In this document: positions 25,201 through 37,700 of the stretch, in pieces
Numbering within the stretch: the stretch's first letter is position 1
How the letters are laid out: each line of letters opens with the position of its first letter
Assembly (NCBI RefSeq): GCF_031143425.1
Contig: NW_027150024.1
Location: forward strand, 86,001-150,000
Source: Pleurodeles waltl
Taxonomy: Eukaryota; Chordata; Amphibia; Caudata; Salamandridae
Direction of reading: 5' to 3'
Length of the DNA: 64,000 bases
Notes under the pieces: generated by a model
What the model saw: only the letters and a program-made list of their open reading frames with translations
Database searches by the model: none
What the model was told of the DNA's origin: nothing
Made by a program: the position numbers and the translations under genes

Positions 25201-28200
25201 TCCTTTCAGATTCCAGAACTTTCTGTCACCGAAATGTGAGGAAAACTGGTTTTTATAGCCACTTTTTGAGGTTTGCAAAGGATTCTGGGTAACAGAACCT
25301 GGTCAGAGCCCCGCAAGTCACCCCATCTTAGATTACCCTAGGTCTCTAGTTTTAAAAAATGCACAGGTTTGGTAGGTTTCCGCAGGTGCCGGCTGAGCTA
25401 GAGGCCAAAATCTACAGGTAGGCACTTTGCAAAAAACACCTTTGTTTTCTTTCAAAATATTTGATGTGTCCACGTTGCGTTTTGGGGCATTTCCTGTCAC
25501 GGGCGCTAGACCTACCCACACAAGTGAGGTATCATTTTTATCGGGAGACTTGGGGGGACGCTGGGTGGAAGGAAATTTGTGGCTCCTCTCAGAATCCAGA
25601 ACTTTCTGTCACCGAAATGTGAGGAAAACTTGTTTTTTTAGCCACTTTTTGAGGTTTGCAAAGGATTCTGGGTAACAGAACCTGGTCAGAGCCCCTCAAG
25701 TCACCCCATCCTGGATTCCCCTTGGTCTCTAGTTTTCAAAAATGCACAGGTTTGGTAGGTTTCCCTAGGTGCCGGCTGAGCTAGAGGCCAAAATCTACAG
25801 GTAGGCACTTTGCAAAAAACACCTCTGTTTTCTTTCCAAAAATTTGATGTGTCCACGTTGCGTTTTGGGGCATTTCCTGTTGCGGGCGCTAGGCCTACCC
25901 ACACAAGTGAGGTATCATTTTTATCGGGAGACTTGGGGGGATGCTGGGGGGAAGGAAATTTGTGGCTCCTCTCAGATTCCAGAACTTTCTGTCACCGAAA
26001 TGTGAGGAAAACCTGTTTTTTTTGCCACTTTTTGAGGTTTGCAAAGGATTCTGGGTAACAGAACCTGGTCAGAGCCCCGCAAGTCACCCCATCTTGGATT
26101 CCCCTAGGCCTCTAGTTGTAAAAAATGCACAGGTTTGGTAAGTTTCCCTAGGTGCCGGCTGAGCTAGAGGCCAAAATGTACAGGCAGGCACTTTGCAAAA
26201 AACAGCTGTGTTTTCTGTCAAAAAATGGGATGTGTCCACGTTGTGTTTTGGGGCATTTCCTGTCGCGGGCGCTAAGCCTACCCACACAAGTGAGGTATCA
26301 TTTTTATCGGGAGACTTAGGGGGACGCTGGGTGGATGGAAATTTGTGGCTCCTTTCAGATTCCAGAACTTTCTGTCACCGAAATGTGAGGAAACTTACTT
26401 GTTTTTATAGCCACTTTTTGAGGTTTGCAAAATATTCTGGGTAACAGAACCTGGTCAGAGCCCCGCAAGTCACCCCATCTTGGATTCCCCTAGGTCTCTA
26501 GTTTTCAAAAATGCACAGGTTTGGTAGGTTTCCCTAGGTGCCGGCTGAGCTAGAGGCCAAAATGTACAGGCAGGCACTTTGCAAAAAACAGCTGTGTTTT
26601 CTGTCAAAAAATGGGATGTGTCCACGTTGTGTTTTGGGGCATTTCCTGTCGCGGGCGCTAGGCCTACCCACACAAGTGAGGTATCATTTTTATCGGGAAA
26701 CTTAGGGGGACGCTGGGTGGATGGAAATTTGTGGCTCCTTTCAGATTCCAGAACTTTCTGTCACCGAAATGTGAGGAAAACTTGTTTTTATAGCCACTTT
26801 TTGAGGTTTGCAAAGGATTCTGGGTAACAGAACCTGGTCAGAGCCCCGCAAGTCACCCCATCTTGGATTACACTAGGTCTCTAGTTTTAAAAAATGCACA
26901 GGTTTGGTAGGTTTCCGCAGGTGCCAGCTGAGCTAGAGGCCAAAATCTACAGGTAGGCACTTTGCAAAAAACACCTCTGTTTTCTTTCCAAAAATTTGAT
27001 GTGTCCACGTTGCGTTTTGGGGCATTTCCTGTTGCGGGCGCTAGGCCTACCCACACAAGTGAGGTATCATTTTTATCGGGAGACTTGGGGGGATGCTGGG
27101 TGGAAGGAAATTTGTGGCTCCTCTCAGATTCCAGAACTTTCTGTCACCGAAATGTGAGGAAAACCTGTTTTTTTTGCCACTTTTTGAGGTTTGCAAAGGA
27201 TTCTGGGTAACAGAACCTGGTCAGAGCCCCGCAAGTCACCCCATCTTGGAATCCCCTTGGTCTCTAGTTTTCAAAAATGCACAGGTTTGGTAGGTTTCCC
27301 TAGGTGCCGGCTGAGCTAGAGGCCAAAATGTACAGGCAGGCACTTTGTAAAAAACAGCTGTGTTTTCTGTCAAAAAATGGGATGTGTCCACGTTGTGTTT
27401 TGGGGCATTTCCTGTTGCGGGCGCTAGGCCTACCCACACAAGTGAGGTATCATTTTTATCGGGAGACTTGGGGGGACGCTGGGTGGAAGGAAATTTGTGG
27501 CTCCTCTCAGATTCCAGAACTTTCTGTCACCGAAATGTGAGTAAAACTTGTTTTTTTAGCCACTTTTTGAGGTTTGCAAAATATTCTGGGTAACAGAACC
27601 TGGTCAGAGCCCCGCAAGTCACCCCATCTTGGATTCCCCTAGGTCTCTAGTTTTAAAAAATGCACAGGTTTGGTAGGTTTCCCTAGGTGCCGGCTGAGCT
27701 AGAGGCCAAAATCTACAGGTAGGCACTTTGCAAAAAACACCTCTGTTTTCTTTCCAAAAATTTGATGTGTCCACGTTGCGTTTTGGGGCATTTCCTGTTG
27801 CGGGCGCTAGGCCTACCCACACAAGTGAGGAATCATTTTTATCGGGAGACTTGGGGGGATGCTGGGAGGAAGGGAATTTGTGGCTCCTCTCAGATTCCAG
27901 AACTTTCTGTCACCGAAATGTGAGGAAAACCTGTTTTTTTGCCACTTTTTGAGGTTTGCAAAGGATTCTGGGTAACAGAACCTGGTCAGAGCCCCGCAAG
28001 TCACCCCATCTTGGATTCCCCTAGGTCTCTAGTTTTCAAAAATGCACAGGTTTGGTAGGTTTCCCTAGGTGCCGGCTGAGCTAGAGGCCAAAATGTACAG
28101 GCAGGCACTTTTACAAAAAACAGCAGTGTTTTCTGTCAAAAAATGGGATGTGTCCATGTTGTGTTTTGGAGCATTTCCTGTCGCGGGCGCTGGGCCTACC

Positions 28201-31200
28201 CACACAAGTGAGGTATCATTTTTATCGGGAGACTTAGGGGGACGCTGGGTGGATGGAAATTTGTGGCTCCTTTCAGATTCCAGAACTTTCTGTCACCGAA
28301 ATGTGAGGAAAACTGGTTTTTATAGCCACTTTTTGAGGTTTGCAAAGGATTCTGGGTAACAGAACCTGGTCAGAGCCCCGCAAGTCACCCCATCTTAGAT
28401 TACCCTAGGTCTCTAGTTTTAAAAAATGCACAGGTTTGGTAGGTTTCCGCAGGTGCCGGCTGAGCTAGAGGCCAAAATCTACAGGTAGGCACTCTGCAAA
28501 AAACACCTTTGTTTTCTTTCAAAATATTTGATGTGTCCACGTTGCGTTTTGGGGCATTTCCTGTCGCGGGCGCTAGACCTACCCACACAAGTGAGGTATC
28601 ATTTTTATCGGGAGACTTGGGGGGACGCTGGGTGGAAGGAAATTTGTGGCTCCTCTCAGAATCCAGAACTTTCTGTCACCGAAATGTGAGGAAAACTTGT
28701 TTTTTTAGCCACTTTTTGAGGTTTGCAAAGGATTCTGGGTAACAGAACCTGGTCAGAGCCCCTCAAGTCACCCCATCCTGGATTCCCCTTGGTCTCTAGT
28801 TTTCAAAAATGCACAGGTTTGGTAGGTTTCCCTAGGTGCCGGCTGAGCTAGAGGCCAAAATCTACAGGTAGGCACTTTGCAAAAAACACCTCTGTTTTCT
28901 TTCCAAAAATTTGATGTGTCCACGTTGCGTTTTGGGGCATTTCCTGTTGCGGGCGCTAGGCCTACCCACACAAGTGAGGTATCATTTTTATCGGGAGACT
29001 TGGGGGGATGCTGGGGGGAAGGAAATTTGTGGCTCCTCTCAGATTCCAGAACTTTCTGTCACCGAAATGTGAGGAAAACCTGTTTTTTTTGCCACTTTTT
29101 GAGGTTTGCAAAGGATTCTGGGTAACAGAACCTGGTCAGAGCCCCGCAAGTCACCCCATCTTGGATTCCCCTAGGTCTCTAGTTGTAAAAAATGCACAGG
29201 TTTGGTAAGTTTCCCTAGGTGCCGGCTGAGCTAGAGGCCAAAATGTACAGGCAGGCACTTTGCAAAAAACAGCTGTGTTTTCTGTCAAAAAATGGGATGT
29301 GTCCACGTTGTGTTTTGGGGCATTTCCTGTTGCGGGCGCTAAGCCTACCCACACAAGTGAGGTATCATTTTTATCGGGAGACTTAGGGGGACGCTGGGTG
29401 GATGGAAATTTGTGGCTCCTTTCAGATTCCAGAACTTTCTGTCACCGAAATGTGAGGAAACTTACTTGTTTTTATAGCCACTTTTTGAGGTTTGCAAAGG
29501 ATTCTGGGTAACAGAACCTGGTCAGAGCCCCGCAAGTCACCCCATCTTGGATTACCCTAGGTCTCTAGTTTTAAAAAATGCACAGGTTTGGTAGGTTTCC
29601 GCAGGTGCCGGCTGAGCTAGAGGCCAAAATCTACCGGTAGGCACTTTGCAAAAAACACCTCTGTTTTCTTTCAAAATATTTGATGTGTCCACGTTGCGTT
29701 TTGGGGCATTTCCTGTCGCGGGCGCTAGACCTACCCACACAAGTGAGGTATCATTTTTATCGGGAGACTTGGGGGGACACTGGGTGGAAGGAAATTTGTG
29801 GCTCCTCTCAGAACCCAGAACTTTCTGTCACCGAAATGTGAGGAAAACTTGTTTTTTTAGCCACTTTTTGAGGTTTGCAAAGGATTCTGGGTAACAGAAC
29901 CTGGTCAGAGCCCCGAAGTCACCCCATCTTGGATTACCCTAGGTCTCTAGTTTTCAAAAATGCACAGGTTTGGTAGGTTTCCCTCGGTGCCGGCTGAGCT
30001 AGAGGCCAAAATCTACAGGTAGGCACTTTGCAAAAAACACCTCTGTTTTCTTTCCAAAAATTTGATGTGTCCACGTTGCGTTTTGGGGCATTTCCTGTCG
30101 CGGGCGCTAGGCCTACCCACACAAGTGAGGTATCATTTTTATCGGGAGACTTGGGGGGATGCTGGGTGGAAGGAAATTTGTGGCTCCTCTCAGATTCCAG
30201 AACTTTCTGTCACCGAAATGTGAGGAAAACCTGTTTTTTTTGCCACTTTTTGAGGTTTGCAAAGGATTCTGGGTAACAGAACCTGGTCAGAGCCCCGCAA
30301 GTCACCCCATCTTGGATTCCCCTTGGTCTCTAGTTTTCAGAAATGCACAGGTTTGGTAGGTTTCCCTAGGTGCCGGCTGAGCTAGAGGCCAAAATGTACA
30401 GGCAGGCACTTTGCAAAAAACAGCTGTGTTTTCTGTCAAAAAATGGGATGTGTCCACGTTGTGTTTTGGGGCATTTCCTGTCGCGGGCGCTAGGCCTACC
30501 CACACAAGTGAGGTATCATTTTTATCGGGAGACTTGGGGGGACGCTGGGTGGAAGGAAATTTGTGGCTCCTTTCAGATTCTAGAACTTTCTGTCACCGAA
30601 ATGTGAGGAAAACTTGTTTTTATAGCCACTTTTTGAGGTTTGCAAAGGATTCTGGGTAACAGAACCTGGTCAGAGCCCCGCAAGTCACCCCATCTTGGAT
30701 TCCCCTTGGTCTCTAGTTTTCAGAAATGCACAGGTTTGGTAGGTTTCCCTAGGTGCCGGCTGAGCTAGAGGCCAAAATGTACAGGCAGGCACTTTTACAA
30801 AAAACAGCTGTGTTTTCTGTCAAAAAATGGGATGTGTCCATGTTGTGTTTTGGAGCATTTCCTGCCGCGGGCGCTAGGCCTACCCACACAAGTGAGGTAT
30901 CATTTTTATCGGGAGACTTAGGGGGACGCTGGGTGGATGGAAATTTGTGGCTCCTTTCAGATTCCAGAACTTTCTGTCACCGAAATGTGAGGAAAACTGG
31001 ATTTTATAGCCACTTTTTGAGGTTTGCAAAGGATTCTGGGTAACAGAACCTGGTCAGAGCCCCGCAAGTCACCCCATCTTAGATTACCCTAGGTCTCTAG
31101 TTTTAAAAAATGCACAGGTTTGGTAGGTTTCCGCAGGTGCCGGCTGAGCTAGAGGCCAAAATCTACAGGTAGGCACTTTGCAAAAAACACCTTTGTTTTC

Positions 31201-31786
31201 TTTCAAAATATTTGATGTGTCCACGTTGCGTTTTGGGGCATTTCCTGTTGCGGGCGCTAGGCCTACCCACACAAGTGAGGTATCATTTTTATCGGGAGAC
31301 TTGGGGGGACGCTGGGTGGAAGGACATTTGTGGCTCCTCTCAGAATCCAGAACTTTCTGTCACCGAAATGTGAGGAAAACTTGTTTTTTTAGCCACTTTT
31401 TGAGGTTTGCAAAGGATTCTGGGTAACAGAACCTGGTCAGAGCCCCGCAAGACACCCCATCTTGGATTACCCTAGGTCTCTATTTTTCAAAAATGCACAG
31501 GTTTGGTAGGTTTCCCTAGGTGCCGGCTGAGCTAGAGGCCAAAATCTACAGGTAGGCACTTTGCAAAAAACACCTCTGTTTTCTTTCCAAAAATTTGATG
31601 TGTCCACGTTGTGTTTTGGGGCATTTCCTGTCGCGGGCGCTAGGCCTACCCACACAAGTGAGGTATCATTTTTATCGGGAGACTTGGGGGGATGCTGGGT
31701 GGAAGGAAATTTGTGGCTCCTCTCAGATTCCAGAACTTTCTGTCACCGAAATGTGAGGAAAACCTGTTTTTTTTGCCACTTTTTGA
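22205..31786. repeat. HOR unit 2: 25-mer (phases 1-11, 4-11, 12-17)
   Basis: Monomers 59-83. Phases 4-11 (23354-26421) are repeated at 26422-29488 with an offset of 3,067-3,068 bp, so the unit is 17 + 8 monomers. The extra block starts with a monomer whose first bases are gcaaaatattctgg, a phase-7 mark, before it becomes phase 4. Confidence 0.92.
26422..29488. repeat. Inserted 8-monomer block in 25-mer copy 1
   Basis: C-A-C-A-D-B-A-C, a second copy of phases 4-11. It keeps the phase-specific marks gtaaaaaac, gaggaatcat, cttttacaaa and gaaacttacttg. Private differences include cactctgc in the B at 28337, which recurs at 37918 in the next unit and so predates the 25-mer duplication. Confidence 0.9.
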
Positions 31787-34700
31787 GGTTTGCAAAGGAT
31801 TCTGGGTAACAGAACCTGGTCTGAGCCCCGCAAGTCACCCCATCTTGGATTCCCCTAGGTCTCTAGTTTTCAAAAATGCACAGGTTTGGTAGGTTTCCCC
31901 AGGTGCCCGCTGAGCTAGAGGCAAAAATCTACAGGTAGGCACATGGCAAAAAACACCTCTGTTTTCTTTCAAAATATTTGATGTGTCCACGTTGCGTTTT
32001 GGGGCATTTCCTGTCACGGGCGCTAGGCCTACCCACACAAGTGAGATATCATTTTTATCGGGAGACTTGGGGGGACGCTGGGTGGAAGGAAATTTGTGGC
32101 TCCTCTCAGATTCCAGAACTTTCTGTCACCGAAATGAGAGAAAAACTTGTTTTTTTAGCCACTTTTTGAGGTTTGCAAATGATTCTGGGTAACAGAACCT
32201 GGTCAGAGCCCCGCAAGTCACCCCATCTTGGATTCCCCTAGGTCTCTAGTTTTCAAAAATGCACAGGTATGGTAGGTTTCCCTAGGTGGCGGCTGAGCTA
32301 GAGGCCAAAATCTACAGGTAGGCACTTTGCAAAAAACACCTCTGTTTTCTTTCAAAATATTTGATGTGTCCACGTTGCGTTTTGGGGCATTTCCTGTCGC
32401 GGGCGCTAGGCCTACCCACACAAGTGAGGTATCATTTTTATCGTGAGACTTGGGGGGACGCTAGGTGGAAGGAAATTTGTGGCTCCTCTCAGAATCCAGA
32501 ACTTTCTGTCACCGAAATGTGAGGAAAACTTGTTTTTTTAGCCACTTTTTGAGGTTTGCAAAGGATTCTGGGTAACAGAACCTGGTCAGAGCCCCGCAAG
32601 TCACCCCATCTTGGATTCCCCTAGGTCTCTAGTTTTAAAAAATGCACAGGTTTGGTAGGTTTCCCTAGGTGCCGGCTGAGCTAGAGGCCAAAATCTACAG
32701 GTAGGCACTTTGCAAAAAACACCTCTGTTTTCTTTCCAAAAATTTGATGTGTCCACGTTGCGTTTTGGGGCATTTCCTGTTGCGGGCGCTAGGCCTACCC
32801 ACACAAGTGAGGTATCATTTTTATCGGGAGACTTGGGGGGATGCTGGGTGGAAGGAAATTTGTGGCTCCTCTCAGATTCCCGAACTTTCTGTCACCGAAA
32901 TGTGAGGAAAACCTGTTTTTTTTGCCACTTTTTGAGGTTTGCAAAGGATTCTGGGTAACAGAACCTGGTCAGAGCCCCGCAAGTCACCCCATCTTGGATT
33001 CCCCTAGGTCTCTAGTTTTCAAAAATGCACAGGTTTGGTAGGTTTCCCTAGGTGCCGGCTGAGCTAGAGGCCAAAATGTACAGGCAGGCACTTTGCAAAA
33101 AACAGCTGTGTTTTCTGTCAAAAAATGGGATGTGTCCACGTTGTGTTTTGGGGCATTTCCTGTCGCGGGCGCTAGGCCTACCCACACAAGTGAGGTATCA
33201 TTTTTATCGGGAGACTTAGGGGGACGCTGGGTGGATGGAAATTTGTGGCTCCTTTCAGATTCCAGAACTTTCTGTCACCGAAATGTGAGGAAAACTTATT
33301 TTTATAGCCACTTTTTGAGGTTTGCAAAGGATTCTGGGTAACAGAACCTGGTCAGAGCCCCGCAAGTCACCCCATCTTGGATTACACTAGGTCTCTAGTT
33401 TTAAAAAATGCACAGGTTTGGTAGGTTTCCGCAGGTGCCAGCTGAGCTAGAGGCCAAAATCTACAGGTAGGCACTTTGCAAAAAACACCTCTGTTTTCTT
33501 TCCAAAAATTTGATGTGTCCACGTTGCGTTTTGGGGCATTTCCTGTTGCGGGCGCTAGGCCTACCCACACAAGTGAGGTATCATTTTTATCGGGAGACTT
33601 GGGGGGATGCTGGGTGGAAGGAAATTTGTGGCTCCTCTCAGATTCCAGAACTTTCTGTCACCGAAATGTGAGGAAAACCTGTTTTTTTTGCCACTTTTTG
33701 AGGTTTGCAAAGGATTCTGGGTAACAGAACCTGGTCAGAGCCCCGCAAGTCACCCCATCTTGGAATCCCCTTGGTCTCTAGTTTTCAAAAATGCACAGGT
33801 TTGGTAGGTTTCCCTAGGTGCCGGCTGAGCTAGAGGCCAAAATGTACAGGCAGGCACTTTGTAAAAAACAGCTGTGTTTTCTGTCAAAAAATGGGATGTG
33901 TCCACGTTGTGTTTTGGGGCATTTCCTGTTGCGGGCGCTAGGCCTACCCACACAAGTGAGGTATCATTTTTATCGGGAGACTTGGGGGGACGCTGGGTGG
34001 AAGGAAATTTGTGGCTCCTCTCAGATTCCAGAACTTTCTGTCACCGAAATGTGAGTAAAACTTGTTTTTTTAGCCACTTTTTGAGGTTTGCAAAATATTC
34101 TGGGTAACAGAACCTGGTCAGAGCCCCGCAAGTCACCCCATCTTGGATTCCCCTAGGTCTCTAGTTTTAAAAAATGCACAGGTTTGGTAGGTTTCCCTAG
34201 GTGCCGGCTGAGCTAGAGGCCAAAATCTACAGGTAGGCACTTTGCAAAAAACACCTCTGTTTTCTTTCCAAAAATTTGATGTGTCCACGTTGCGTTTTGG
34301 GGCATTTCCTGTTGCGGGCGCTAGGCCTACCCACACAAGTGAGGAATCATTTTTATCGGGAGACTTGGGGGGATGCTGGGAGGAAGGGAATTTGTGGCTC
34401 CTCTCAGATTCCAGAACTTTCTGTCACCGAAATGTGAGGAAAACCTGTTTTTTTGCCACTTTTTGAGGTTTGCAAAGGATTCTGGGTAACAGAACCTGGT
34501 CAGAGCCCCGCAAGTCACCCCATCTTGGATTCCCCTAGGTCTCTAGTTTTCAAAAATGCACAGGTTTGGTAGGTTTCCCTAGGTGCCGGCTGAGCTAGAG
34601 GCCAAAATGTACAGGCAGGCACTTTTACAAAAAACAGCAGTGTTTTCTGTCAAAAAATGGGATGTGTCCATGTTGTGTTTTGGAGCATTTCCTGTCGCGG

Positions 34701-37700
34701 GCGCTGGGCCTACCCACACAAGTGAGGTATCATTTTTATCGGGAGACTTAGGGGGACGCTGGGTGGATGGAAATTTGTGGCTCCTTTCAGATTCCAGAAC
34801 TTTCTGTCACCGAAATGTGAGGAAAACTGGTTTTTATAGCCACTTTTTGAGGTTTGCAAAGGATTCTGGGTAACAGAACCTGGTCAGAGCCCCGCAAGTC
34901 ACCCCATCTTAGATTACCCTAGGTCTCTAGTTTTAAAAAATGCACAGGTTTGGTAGGTTTCCGCAGGTGCCGGCTGAGCTAGAGGCCAAAATCTACAGGT
35001 AGGCACTTTGCAAAAAACACCTTTGTTTTCTTTCAAAATATTTGATGTGTCCACGTTGCGTTTTGGGGCATTTCCTGTCACGGGCGCTAGACCTACCCAC
35101 ACAAGTGAGGTATCATTTTTATCGGGAGACTTGGGGGGACGCTGGGTGGAAGGAAATTTGTGGCTCCTCTCAGAATCCAGAACTTTCTGTCACCGAAATG
35201 TGAGGAAAACTTGTTTTTTTAGCCACTTTTTGAGGTTTGCAAAGGATTCTGGGTAACAGAACCTGGTCAGAGCCCTTCAAGTCACCCCATCCTGGATTCC
35301 CCTTGGTCTCTAGTTTTCAAAAATGCACAGGTTTGGTAGGTTTCCCTAGGTGCCGGCTGAGCTAGAGGCCAAAATCTACAGGTAGGCACTTTGCAAAAAA
35401 CACCTCTGTTTTCTTTCCAAAAATTTGATGTGTCCACGTTGCGTTTTGGGGCATTTCCTGTTGCGGGCGCTAGGCCTACCCACACAAGTGAGGTATCATT
35501 TTTATCGGGAGACTTGGGGGGATGCTGGGGGGAAGGAAATTTGTGGCTCCTCTCAGATTCCAGAACTTTCTGTCACCGAAATGTGAGGAAAACCTGTTTT
35601 TTTTGCCACTTTTTGAGGTTTGCAAAGGATTCTGGGTAACAGAACCTGGTCAGAGCCCCGCAAGTCACCCCATCTTGGATTCCCCTAGGCCTCTAGTTGT
35701 AAAAAATGCACAGGTTTGGTAAGTTTCCCTAGGTGCCGGCTGAGCTAGAGGCCAAAATGTACAGGCAGGCACTTTGCAAAAAACAGCTGTGTTTTCTGTC
35801 AAAAAATGGGATGTGTCCACGTTGTGTTTTGGGGCATTTCCTGTCGCGGGCGCTAAGCCTACCCACACAAGTGAGGTATCATTTTTATCGGGAGACTTAG
35901 GGGGACGCTGGGTGGATGGAAATTTGTGGCTCCTTTCAGATTCCAGAACTTTCTGTCACCGAAATGTGAGGAAACTTACTTGTTTTTATAGCCACTTTTT
36001 GAGGTTTGCAAAATATTCTGGGTAACAGAACCTGGTCAGAGCCCCGCAAGTCACCCCATCTTGGATTCCCCTAGGTCTCTAGTTTTCAAAAATGCACAGG
36101 TTTGGTAGGTTTCCCTAGGTGCCGGCTGAGCTAGAGGCCAAAATGTACAGGCAGGCACTTTGCAAAAAACAGCTGTGTTTTCTGTCAAAAAATGGGATGT
36201 GTCCACGTTGTGTTTTGGGGCATTTCCTGTCGCGGGCGCTAGGCCTACCCACACAAGTGAGGTATCATTTTTATCGGGAAACTTAGGGGGACGCTGGGTG
36301 GATGGAAATTTGTGGCTCCTTTCAGATTCCAGAACTTTCTGTCACCGAAATGTGAGGAAAACTTGTTTTTATAGCCACTTTTTGAGGTTTGCAAAGGATT
36401 CTGGGTAACAGAACCTGGTCAGAGCCCCGCAAGTCACCCCATCTTGGATTACACTAGGTCTCTAGTTTTAAAAAATGCACAGGTTTGGTAGGTTTCCGCA
36501 GGTGCCAGCTGAGCTAGAGGCCAAAATCTACAGGTAGGCACTTTGCAAAAAACACCTCTGTTTTCTTTCCAAAAATTTGATGTGTCCACGTTGCGTTTTG
36601 GGGCATTTCCTGTTGCGGGCGCTAGGCCTACCCACACAAGTGAGGTATCATTTTTATCGGGAGACTTGGGGGGATGCTGGGTGGAAGGAAATTTGTGGCT
36701 CCTCTCAGATTCCAGAACTTTCTGTCACCGAAATGTGAGGAAAACCTGTTTTTTTTGCCACTTTTTGAGGTTTGCAAAGGATTCTGGGTAACAGAACCTG
36801 GTCAGAGCCCCGCAAGTCACCCCATCTTGGAATCCCCTTGGTCTCTAGTTTTCAAAAATGCACAGGTTTGGTAGGTTTCCCTAGGTGCCGGCTGAGCTAG
36901 AGGCCAAAATGTACAGGCAGGCACTTTGTAAAAAACAGCTGTGTTTTCTGTCAAAAAATGGGATGTGTCCACGTTGTGTTTTGGGGCATTTCCTGTTGCG
37001 GGCGCTAGGCCTACCCACACAAGTGAGGTATCATTTTTATCGGGAGACTTGGGGGGACGCTGGGTGGAAGGAAATTTGTGGCTCCTCTCAGATTCCAGAA
37101 CTTTCTGTCACCGAAATGTGAGTAAAACTTGTTTTTTTAGCCACTTTTTGAGGTTTGCAAAATATTCTGGGTAACAGAACCTGGTCAGAGCCCCGCAAGT
37201 CACCCCATCTTGGATTCCCCTAGGTCTCTAGTTTTAAAAAATGCACAGGTTTGGTAGGTTTCCCTAGGTGCCGGCTGAGCTAGAGGCCAAAATCTACAGG
37301 TAGGCACTTTGCAAAAAACACCTCTGTTTTCTTTCCAAAAATTTGATGTGTCCACGTTGCGTTTTGGGGCATTTCCTGTTGCGGGCGCTAGGCCTACCCA
37401 CACAAGTGAGGAATCATTTTTATCGGGAGACTTGGGGGGATGCTGGGAGGAAGGGAATTTGTGGCTCCTCTCAGATTCCAGAACTTTCTGTCACCGAAAT
37501 GTGAGGAAAACCTGTTTTTTTGCCACTTTTTGAGGTTTGCAAAGGATTCTGGGTAACAGAACCTGGTCAGAGCCCCGCAAGTCACCCCATCTTGGATTCC
37601 CCTAGGTCTCTAGTTTTCAAAAATGCACAGGTTTGGTAGGTTTCCCTAGGTGCCGGCTGAGCTAGAGGCCAAAATGTACAGGCAGGCACTTTTACAAAAA

